DNA of 64,000 nucleotides from Anisakis pegreffii (Eukaryota; Nematoda; Chromadorea; Rhabditida; Anisakidae). The notes under the pieces are model-generated. The model saw only the letters and a list, made by a program, of their open reading frames with translations, did no database searches and was not told the DNA's origin. Positions within the stretch are counted from its first letter, which is position 1, and each line of letters starts with the position of its first letter. The position numbers and the translations under genes were made by a program. Below are positions 53,599 to 64,000 of the stretch, one piece after another. Location of the stretch: assembly GCA_035041965.1 (NCBI GenBank), contig JAPYMA010003014.1, positions 186,001 through 250,000 on the forward strand, written 5' to 3'.

Positions 53599-56500
53599 TT
53601 ATCGAATGTTTCCACTGTTAAAATTATTTCGCCGAGCATTCGGAATATGGCAACTGTCAATGCCAGCGATACCGGGCAATTGTAGACTACTATCTGGATG
53701 GCGTTGTGGGTACTGACGATATGGCGGTTGCTGCTGCTGCTGCTGCTGGAATTGTTGGTGCGATAAACTATTACCCGATGACGACGACGAGGAGGCGGTC
53801 GATGACAAAAACGATTGTAAATGCGATAAACTGGATGCTGACGGTTGAGACTGCTGCGATTGCGATAGTGCTGCCAGGGTGTTGTTGTAGTGTTGTTGGG
53901 CACGATGCTGATGGGTGCTGCTGCTGCTACTACTACTCGTAGCAGCTTGCATTGTATTGCTCATATTGACACCGAACACAGCCTTTTGTGATGAGAGCCA
54001 CTGTGACACTGCGGCCGTGTTAAATGCGGCCAGAGGATTGTTGATGAGGGCATTCGCTGATGGTTTCAACAAAGGACTACGACCAACCAGTCGTGCGAAT
54101 GGCTCTTGGTCGCGTTCTCGAATGGTTCGCTGAGCTACCGCTGCTGCTGCTGCTGCTGCTGATGGTATAGCAACAGTAGTTGCAGCAGCAGTACAACGTT
54201 GTTGTTGTTGTTGCACTTGTTGACTGTGCCCAAAATTATTGACCATATTCTGAAGGCGATTCATTTGAGAGCACATCTGATTTGGTGCCTGCTGACGTGA
54301 TATCATCGGCAATTGTACGTCGGTGGACACTCTTGTTCCGATTTCGGTTCGTGTTCCGATTCTGCCACCCGCCAGATGCGCTCCTCTGCCCAGACACGCT
54401 GCCACATTCGTGTCTACACCACCTGACGACCCTCCTCTAGCAGCTTCCGTTTCATAGCCACCACTACCATCACCAGCACCACCACCACTCCAACCACTCA
54501 GTTGATTCAACACTTTGTCAGTCTGAGCACGTAGTCGTCGTTCTGCCTCTTCATCCGATGCTTCTAAAGTTTAAATTCAGCTGTCAAGCACGCAGCAGAG
54601 ATGAACAATCAAAATAACAATTATAATATCTGGGTACTACCACCTGATCAATACAGATAAAACGAGACTACCTGATTGCGGTGAGAACTGAACAGCAGTA
54701 GCAGTAGCAGAAGAGAGAGAGCATGGCTCGGCTATGATGTTCGGTAAAGGCGTGTTTCGCGACAATGTCACATCGGGTGATATGTTCAACTCTCTCGAGT
54801 GCTCCTTATCGAAGAAGTTAATCACTGCACGTGTTGCTTTCTTCGACACGTCGGTTTGACGTTCTGCGATTTGCGATGCATCGTGATGCTCTCGATCGTT
54901 GCTCTTACCAATACGAATCTTCAACTTCGGTATTCGTGGCTGTTCATCGTTGCCGTGTATCAAATTGCTTGCTTTCAACTCACTACTTCCTGTAAACGAG
55001 ACTTCTAATCAAATTTATTATCCTTCTTCTCGAGTCTCACTCAAAAAACAATTCTTAAACGATGAATTAATCACATTTAGTCAAAAACGAATAATAAAAT
55101 CAACAACGAAAACCGTTTAAACAATACTTTTAATAACAAGAATAAAACCAACTGTTGTGATTAGCAGGAATGACCACTTGTTGTTGTTGCTGTTTTTGCT
55201 GTTGTTGGTTTTGCTGTGGCGGTGTTGGTGAGACAGTATTCGAGTGATTCTTTTTTCTCGAAATCCGCATCAAAATCCGCGAATGTGATGGATCATCATA
55301 GGTTGACGCGACGAACTCTTCGCACTTATTATCATCGACATTTTCGATTTCATTCACCTTCTTGGAACATTCCGCAATTATTTCGTTCGTCTGTAAATGC
55401 ACCTCCCTTTATTACACTATAATCGTTTAGTCTTCAACATCATAATCGCTTAACAAAGTGGAGAAGACAACCATCAGGCAGAGTGAACGCTTTCTGAACA
55501 GATGGATATTGTTGCTAATGCTACATTGCTATGGCAGTTTTCGAAGAAAAAGATATCCATCAATCCGTCTGTATTAAAGAGGTAATGCGTTCAAACTGCT
55601 GATCACATCATCACATAAACGAAATCATTAATGAGCACAATCACGCCAAATTACTTCGAATTAGCTCATTTTCCATTTCATTGCATTTTCGCAGCATTCA
55701 CCTTAACTCATTAGTTGTTGAACCGAAAGATTTCGTCGCAACGATGAGAGTATCTGAGATCCGATAGAGCAGAATGTATTCTTCTGAATGATCGAACATA
55801 ACGCAGACAAACGGATAACGCCTACTTCAACTTCCACTTGATGTTGTTTGCTGTCGTGATGATGGTGATGATGACGATGATCGCCGTGATGTTTCCTCTT
55901 TTTGCTCTTCTTTTTCTCCTTTTTTTTCTTGTTCAACCCATCAATATCTTCATGTTTTCGCAACGTCCCTTCTCCGAATGCGATTTTGATTTTTATTGGC
56001 CGCCGAACGGCGACGCATTTTTCGTCGTTCTTAAATGATTCCAAGTTCATACGAACACTCGAAACGCAGCCAAAATCATCATCAAATTGAATAAATTTTC
56101 ATAAAAACACAATATTACCATTAAATTCACGTTACAGGTAATTTTGCGTACCAAAAAAAGCTTTGAAAAACCATATATCAAAGCAACAATGATTGTTCCT
56201 AGAGAGTAATTCACAACGGAAATTTCACTAAACAATCAAACGAAAGCAATTGGGAAGATAGATACGCGAAACGATCGGCAAACCTAACCTGAATTGATGA
56301 CATATTTTCATCGGTCATACTCAGATCGGCAGCAATCAGACAACGATCAGCACTCTTCAACTCTTCTTTCGCGACGATACCTTCCGATTGCTGCAGTTCT
56401 GCTGTATTAGCACCGGTCAAATCCATTTTCTCCAGAACATCTTCCATGTTCACGGAACGCAACGGTAATTCGGGTGATTGCGCATTTTGTCGCAATTTCG

Positions 56501-59500
56501 CCAGTTTATTCGATTCCTTCTGCGATTCTGATGATGAAGATGCTGACGACGCTTGCTCAGCAGTTGCATTCTTGTTTATCGTTTTTGCTTGCCTCTGAGA
56601 CTGTAATTCAGAAACAGACTGATTTTGCTCTTCTCCTTTCGGCACTGCTGATGGTTCCATCTTTTTGGATGGCGGCGGTGAGAGCGACGAACATTTTGGT
56701 GACGTATGCGATAGATCAATCAGCTGTTGTTGTTGTTTGTGTTCCTGCGAGGAGCCAATCAACTGCCGTCGCCTTGATACCGTTGTGGATGTTAGCGTTG
56801 AGCTGTGGCTATTCGCCTCTTCAGTTGAGGGCGCTTGAGTGTTCTGAGTTTGTGTCAACGATACGGTCACTGACGAAGAGGACAGCGATGAGGATGACGG
56901 TGATTGGATGGCATTGCTCACCGATACTTCTTGCTTCGGAGTGATCTGCTGAGGTTCCGATAACGAAAGCGGTGATGAAACGGAATAATTCGAATGAAAC
57001 TGTCGTTTTCTGGCTAATAATGGTGGTTCGTGATGCTGCTGGTGCTGTTGGCTTAAATTGTCATCGCTCAAGCTGTTCGCATGCGTCGACGATTTAGTGC
57101 AGGGGGATTTTGACGGTGGCAATGACTTGACGACCATATCATCATTATTTTTAAATGATGATATTTCGATTTGTTGTTGTTGTTGATCGTTATCGATGTT
57201 ATCAGTATTCTCACCGACATTTTCGCATGATAATAACGTCTCAGTCAAACGTTCGCTGAACAATCCATTTTGATCGTCCCCAGAAGAATTTACCGAAGTT
57301 GTCAATGCCGCCGCAACAAATCGCCTTTTCCTGAATGGTCTCGAATTTTGACTTCTTGCATTCACGCTAGTGCTCTCACGCTCATGACAACCGCCGTCCG
57401 CTGAGGCAATCTCTTTCTTTTGCTTGTCATTTCTATCGGCACTCATCGTCGATGACTCTCGATCCGCCATTTTCTCACTATTCACCACTGCTTTAGCACC
57501 ACTTCCTGATTTCTGTGCTGCGGCTGGCAAACGTTTCCCGAAAACGCTGCCCACAGATGACGATGAGGTGGTGGATGCAGCCGATGGCGACGAGACGGGC
57601 AGTGAGGCGCGCTTTGGCGAAGACAGTGATATGGCGGTATCCGATGAGGATGGGCAGGATTCGGAGTTTCGACGTGAGGCCGATAGCCGTGGTGAGTTTC
57701 GTCGTGATGATGTCGAAGTGGATGGCGCATTCCCACTGCGGGATTCACCACCACAAACAGCTGGCGACTTCGTTTGGGGCAAGACAGATGGCTGCGACGT
57801 GGCACTGATTATGGCGGTTCGCAGCCGTCGTGTATCGTCTAGTTTCGTCGTCGTTCTTGAGGTTGGCGCGGTGCTTGAGCACACCGACGAACACGGCAAG
57901 TGCTTCGATTTTTTCGGCGACGCAATCGACGACTGTGTGGTAAGTTCGGGTGATGGACTCGACTCAACCAAACATTCACGACCGTCATTTGGTTGAGGCT
58001 GGAAAATGAACAGCAATTAAAATGTCAATTATAATTACATTCGCAAGATAACACATCTCACTCATAAATCAACAACTGCTTTTAAGAGCTGCTGAAAATT
58101 ATTACGACTATCACTAATTAATCGCAACCACAATAGAGTTCTGATCGAATCAATTCCTCCGAACATCAAAACCAATATGAAAAAGAGAAATTCCAACAAT
58201 TTCGAACAATCTCGTCAACTACATTGTTTAAAACTAAGCACATTTGAATATTAAAAAACACAGACAGAGACAATCACCGAAGAAATGTACAAATAAAAAA
58301 TAAACACACCACAACAACATTGCAATCGCTCTCTTTGATGCCACCACTTTCCACAGAGAGTTGCTCTTTTTGCTGCTGACTGCTTATACTTGGATTCAAC
58401 GGGTGAACATTGTCGTCGTCTATCTCAACTTTTATTGATTGTTTCGTCAATTTCAAGTCAATTTCTTTTTTGATGACCGTCACTGCTGATCGTCGCTTCT
58501 TTGAATCCTCTGAATTCAGCGTTTCATTATCGTCCATCTCTTCATCTTCATTTTCAGACTCAGATGTGGATGTCTCAGATGATGACAGCGTTGATGAGGA
58601 TGTCGACGAGGAAGATGTTGAAGGTGCAGGTGAGGGTGGTGGTCGACGATCAGGGCGTTGTTCGGAATCGGAATCCGGCCACGGACTCATACATTTTGAC
58701 AGAATCTCGGTCTCGTTAAACGGGTGATAATCGAAATGAATATGTTGCTTGGCGAACGGTGACGAAGCCGATGCTGCGGTTGTGCTTGTTGTATGTAGAA
58801 TATGATCGGGTTTTTTCAGTGCCTCGAACTTTTGTTTAGCCGCAAGCCATTGCTCTTCGTTCATGTGTTTGCAGATGTCCGAGTTCGCAACAAAACTTGC
58901 TAAAAAATATTTGGCGTCAAATATTTTCAAACTCTTCAAGTGATGATATTTCTGTCAGTTCACTTATCTTCACATCTTGCAAAACTAATTATATTACTGC
59001 CAGGCTCAAAACCTCCCCCCCCAAAAAAAAAGAAATCCAATCTCCAATGACCTATCCCATCACAATGTACATCTACACGGAAACCAACCATTCACCCCGC
59101 ACCTGGATTACACTCGAATTTACACATATATAAGATACAAGACAGTGATTTCGAAATGTATCAAACACTACTTCCCTAGCAATGAATCAAATGCACCTAA
59201 CGCATTTCTAGACTCAACATGACACTCCCGCATATCTTTTCAACTAACAATCGATGCGTAATAAATGATGTTTGACTTTAATGGTGAGTGACTCAAAATG
59301 CCTTGACCACTATACAAATGACTCATCACCAAGCTAGACGCTTTCTTTTTCTTTCGTTTCTTAAAATTTTCGCACTGCCTTCTTTCCTATTGAGCACAAT
59401 CAATTGATCCAAGCCACATTACTACTATCATTAAGCAAAAAATGACAACGTGAGTGTGTGATTGATGCTGTTTAATGGTTGCCTAACACAGTAAACATTT

Positions 59501-62500
59501 TCAACAACAACAACAAAAAAAGGAATCCAACTTATTCTCTCGCACGTGACTGTCCGTCCGTTCAGACCGGAATAGTATCAGTGAAGAAGGAAATAGAATG
59601 AATCAAAAAAATATCAGATCATTTTATTCCACAACGACCAACCTGAATCATTCGCTACCTCCACACGTTCGTCGTTCAATTTCCGCTTCTCATATTCACT
59701 CTCCATCGACAACAATAAACACTCTTCGATTGGGTCTACGATTCGCTAAACAAAAAAAAATGTTGCTAAAATAGCTTCAAGAGTCAATCCAATTTGAAAT
59801 TAAGCACTAGCAAGCACTAAATTCATAGCTGATAATCGCAAACAATTCAAAAGTATTCTCTTGAGCGTTCGGCCTATCAAACAATACTACTATGCAAGAA
59901 AACGGACGAAACTGATCGTGTAATCGGAGATTTCAGAATGAACGCGAATTACACCGTCCAGACTATATTTGTAAGAATAGCATGAATGAGAACAGTTTGA
60001 GTTATCAGTTTTAATTAGATTCATCGTCGAGTCCAACAAAGAGCATTCAGTCAATAAAGAAACACACTGACAAGAGCACAAATAATTAAAGAGCCTACCA
60101 TGGCCTCGTTGTAAACAATATTACGCAATCGCTGTTCCACTTGGTTTTTCCGTTCGCTTAAACGCACAACATGCCGCAAATAATCCTCATCAACTGTAAT
60201 CAATTCATTCAACTATTCTCGATCGTAATAAATAACTAACAATTACATATCCATATCACTTGAAAACAATATATTTCTTGAGATTAATTTCAAATCACGC
60301 AAATTAATCTACAATGTCAAGCACGAACATCTCAACAAAATACACCTCATTTCTGGAAAGCTTTCCCCACAAACCTCTGCTCAAAACAGAACAACAAACC
60401 ATCACACCGCTATGGTGGCTAATAAAACCGTTAAAATAAAATTTTCCAAAAGGAACTAAACAGATATAAACTAAAGAAAAAAGCTTCAACTTAACGTAAC
60501 AGATTTCAAAAAAGCAAAAAATAAGCCAAAACGTATAAAATTTACATTGATCAAGAATCGCTTCGCTGAGTTGTGGCTCATTATAAACGCTGAACGGCAA
60601 CAATCGTTTCAGGGCATCAGCTAAATTGTCGAATGGTGTCGTTGTATCCGCATTCTCCACCAATTTATTTGCATTTTCAAAATAGTCATGCAATCTGAAA
60701 TATTACTTCCTTCCTTTCGTCCATTCAATCATCTATTCTATTCTATCCACTCAATGTTCTCAACTGAACTCCATTCGACCATCTCATCAAAAATCTCACA
60801 GTCTGCTCATTTCAAAAACAAAAACACACTCTCATTTCATCACAAGTATGACCGATAAATATCGCTGCAGTTCTCCACGGCAATAAACACTCCAGAAAGT
60901 TTCCATGCGAGTCTAAACAACTCAATAATTCTTCAAAAACACTTTAAAATACTCTCCGTTCCTTCCGAACGACTTCTTCAGACAATTTTTTGAACACTAC
61001 TGCAGATAAAAAATTACCCAAATGAACGTGAGAACGTCCAACAAAATATAATATCATTATATACCGACCGCTAAATAATGAAACCGAATACATTTCAACT
61101 ATTCAATTCATCATCATTCAAACAACACTGCGGACATAATGCTCCTTTGCTGCATGAACTATTCACGATAAGGAAATAAAAGTTATCGATAAAACTCACC
61201 TATTCGCGCGTCGTTGTCTCTTTTCGTTGACCGTGCTGGCCACTTGGCTTGAAGTCGGTAAACGAGGTGGACTAAACAACGGTGTACTCGGTGTGCTCGT
61301 CGTCATCGTTGTCGAGGATGCTGTGGTTGTGGTTATCGCGGCTCCTGCTGAGGCTGATGCCGTTGACGGAACTGCTGCTACTGTTGAAGGGGAAGGCACA
61401 ATCGATTCGGCTGAGTTCGATGGTCGAATATTATTCATGATTACCGCTTGAATCGTCTCTGCAACTGACGATAAACTCGATGCAGACGACGTGTTCTGAT
61501 GCGATTGACGATTATTTGTGGTGGAGTTTTGTGTCGACATATAAGTATTCGAGGTGTTTCTGTTCTGATTCGAGTCATTCGTTGCATACGCGTACTGTAC
61601 ATTCTGCAATTTCCATTTTAATCAATTCAGTTGCCCGATTCAACTCACTTTCAAACAATATTACTCTTAAAAATGCTACGATTCAACTATCCGTTAAACA
61701 ATTCAACTTATCACCTTCTTCGCTTTTGAACAATACTCAATCGGATGGATCATTATCTCACAATCAGCAATACATATCCAAAACAAACACACATCAAGAG
61801 AATACAGAACGAACGATAAGTTATCGCAAATTTACCTTCCAACTCACTCTCTATTAAGCAAAACACAACTTTTACTATACAAAAATCAATCTGCTGCTTC
61901 AGGTCGTCATTTTTCTTCTCCTAATCTCAACGTAACAAATGAATAAATAAATAAATAAATAAATGATAATGACGAATGAAACCATTCATTCAAAAAACAA
62001 TGACGATAACAAAAGAAAAAAAGCAAAATCTGAACAACTCAATGATCGAAACGAACCTGTTGATATGTCGTCGTCGTGTCGAATGAATTCGACATATTCG
62101 ACTGCTGTTGTTGTGAGGATGTCGATGAAGGGTACTGTGAGGCAATTTGGTATGTTGTTTGATAGGAAATGTTACTATTATTACTATTTGTATTGGCACT
62201 ATATAAATTTTGGCTATCGTAACTTGTTGACGGTTGCAATAACTGAGTTTGCTGTTGTTGCTGCTGCATTAAGGACTGTTGTTGGGCTCGATTGCGCGCA
62301 TTTGCATGGGACTGCCGAGAGTAATTGCCTCGTTGCCTTGTGCCCGGTGTGCTTGCTGTGGTCGTGGTGGTCATGCTGGATGGCGTTGAGGACGATTGTA
62401 AACAAGTTGGCAGTTGAAGTGACGGGCGTGCACTTGCCGCTGACAACAAGTCTTTATCTCTGAAACAAATTGTTCTCCGTCTCGATAAAAAAAAACTCCT

Positions 62501-63813
62501 GACGAGAAATTTCGTCTCTTTCATTTCTGACCAAATTCTCATCATTTCAGACCTCAGCTCAACTCAACTCATTTCTCGGCAATAAAACAACCTCAGCAAT
62601 TTGAAAAAAATAAACCTGATCATAAGCGCTTTTCAATAACATGGCTTTTTCTGCGCCTTTACACATCATATTGCCCTCACTCTCAGATATGTAGACCCAA
62701 ACCTTTTTGCACAGGGAATATCTTACTTTCACAATTATCAATACTTTCATGATAATGAGCATCTCATTACTCAACAACACTTCCAGATCTTAACACTCAA
62801 AAGTCTCCATGATATCATGTTATCATCACAAATCGTCACAAAACAAAAACAATCGCCTCAATCCAGACCAACTCACTTGTGTTGTTGAGCTAATGCTTCA
62901 AAGAAAATCTGCGCTCTCTTGTTTTCGAGATCCTTGATTTGCGCTGAATGATCAACATTGTAGGTTGCTTGCTGGAACAAATCATCAAAATTAAATTAAC
63001 TTAAATTAAATTAAATCAGACAATTGTGTCAAATAAATTACAAAAACAATACACTAAAAGTTCAAAAATATTCCGAACAACAAAACAAAAAACTGAACAT
63101 TAATTCACGAAACATCAATTAGTCAATCCTTCAAAACCCTACCAAATGTTGCAGGTGTGAGATCTCTTTTGAGAGGTTTGCCACTTGTTCACTATTTTGT
63201 ATGCTCAATCGCATTTCGATGCCTTGCGATGGTGGCAGGATCTGATTCAGTGACGCATCGGTCGACGAGGCTGCCGCCAGTTTATTCGCTTTCGCTAGAA
63301 CAGCACCTAACGTTCCACCCTGTGCTGCGTTCTGCAATCATCAAAAATCACCCTGTTGAATCTTGTTTTAAAAACTCAAATAAAAAATCAAAAATAAAAT
63401 TCTATTTACAAAAATTACACAGCAACGATAATCCCCGGTATCTGCTCATTTCTCATAGTCACTTCTCAATTTTGGATCGATCTCATTAAGATGCGACATA
63501 TCGCATGATTCATCTGATTCACAGAAACTTGCTTCAATTCTAGGTTGGGTCGGTGAGCAGTAAGATGTCTCGAATGTGACTGCACACATACAATTAACCC
63601 AAAACAATCGCACATTTCACTACAACTTCACATTCAGCATGAAACGATGCTGAATGTACACATCAATTATGCATACTACCTGAGGCAAACGAATTCAAAA
63701 CAGTGAATATTCTGCACCTTTCTACGACCATTCGCTCGAGACTGCGTGGCACGTTGCTTTGCTCGTGGCGCCGGTGCTGTGCTCACATTCGTCACGTTAC
63801 TTGTCGACGCTCC
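53599..63813 (-). CDS. GLTSCR1-domain (BICRA/BICRAL-like) ncBAF chromatin-remodelling subunit, 5' end beyond window
   Basis: Fourteen exons join in phase: 63718-63813, 63143-63331, 62877-62971, 62057-62459, 61200-61603, 60546-60694, 60099-60193, 59643-59745, 58319-58899, 56289-57998, 55826-56029, 55153-55390, 54672-54989, 53599-54563. They encode 1849 residues plus stop; more exons lie to the right. Exons 6-7 hold a GLTSCR1 domain: LHDYFENANKLVEN, TTPFDNLADALKRLLPFSVY, then DEDYLRHVVRLSERKNQVEQ. By family knowledge this domain tethers BICRA/BICRAL to the BRD9-containing ncBAF form of SWI/SNF. The rest is low complexity: Gln/Ser/Thr tracts before the domain, a 570-residue Ser-rich exon (56289-57998), a Lys/His tract (55826-56029) and a Gly/Ser/Gln-rich end. 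Exons 2-3 look helical (coiled-coil-like). The name rests on one domain; overall homology is inferred. Confidence 0.82.
60099..60694 (-). other. GLTSCR1 domain-coding exons
   Basis: Two exons (60546-60694 and 60099-60193), with flanking residues from 61200, encode the conserved core. ALKRLLPFSVYNEP corresponds to the family's A-x-x-RLLPYHV signature, preceded by the TPF motif and followed by the charged helix LRHVVRLSERKNQVEQRLRN. The junction phases (2, then 1, then 0) agree, which is the main support for naming the gene. Confidence 0.8.
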
Positions 63814-64000
63814 CTAAAATTCAAATATATATTCCTCCCACCAATAAAACAAAACTATATAATACCATATTCATTATCCGTATCTCGTATCATCCCATAT
63901 CATCTACTCTTCACTCCTGATAATCCACACACTCACCTAATCAACCAACTGATACAATACTATTACAATACAAATCACTGTTCTTATCAACTCTAATCCT

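Noticed and set aside
57424..57996. 190-codon plus-strand open frame
   Set aside because: Antisense shadow of the Ser-rich exon 10 of the BICRA-like gene; Ser codons on one strand leave few stops on the other.

Overview
The window looks like nuclear DNA of a nematode. It is AT-rich, and its genes are broken by short introns that begin with GT and end in cag, aag, tag or gag. It carries an expanded-type branching-enzyme gene family and a DMSR/SPRR-like peptide receptor, both typical of nematodes. I placed every gene model by matching splice phases by eye. No rRNA, tRNA, CRISPR array or bacterial operon is visible.

Left part (1-16 kb, minus strand). Two tandem paralogues of a type II membrane core-2/I-branching beta-1,6-N-acetylglucosaminyltransferase-like gene occupy 5-5989 (last exon lost beyond the left edge) and 9222-13525 (nine exons). 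They sit in a segmental duplication that continues into flanks at about 7420-8890 and 14350-15822. Copy A has a ten-unit, 30-bp Thr-rich minisatellite in its stem exon and a hAT transposon (1558-3205) in its intron 5. Each copy has a 1-nt deletion relative to the other, in a different exon. Protein identity falls steadily from exon 4 to exon 8.

Middle part. A plus-strand four-membrane-span protein of unknown function (16963-18302) sits behind a TATA box. A complete eight-exon rhodopsin-family GPCR of 413 residues lies on the minus strand (21167-25743). About 19 kb (25.7-44.9 kb) follows with no gene I can support. It holds a third copy of a dispersed repeat, a microsatellite, duplicated blocks and hairpins.

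Right part (45-64 kb, minus strand). Three confident genes lie here. First is a compact SETMAR-like histone methyltransferase (44909-46951, 252 residues, pre-SET + SET + post-SET). Second is a class II ARF GTPase (47936-49792, five exons, 180 residues). Third is the 3' part of a very large gene (53599-63813 and beyond) encoding a low-complexity nuclear protein with a GLTSCR1 domain, the mark of BICRA/BICRAL subunits of the non-canonical SWI/SNF (ncBAF) complex. A foldback MITE-like element lies at 51019-51217.

Nothing suggests the genes act together as one system. Two are chromatin factors and the rest cover Golgi glycosylation, Golgi trafficking and neuropeptide signalling. The most unusual locus is the tandem glycosyltransferase pair.
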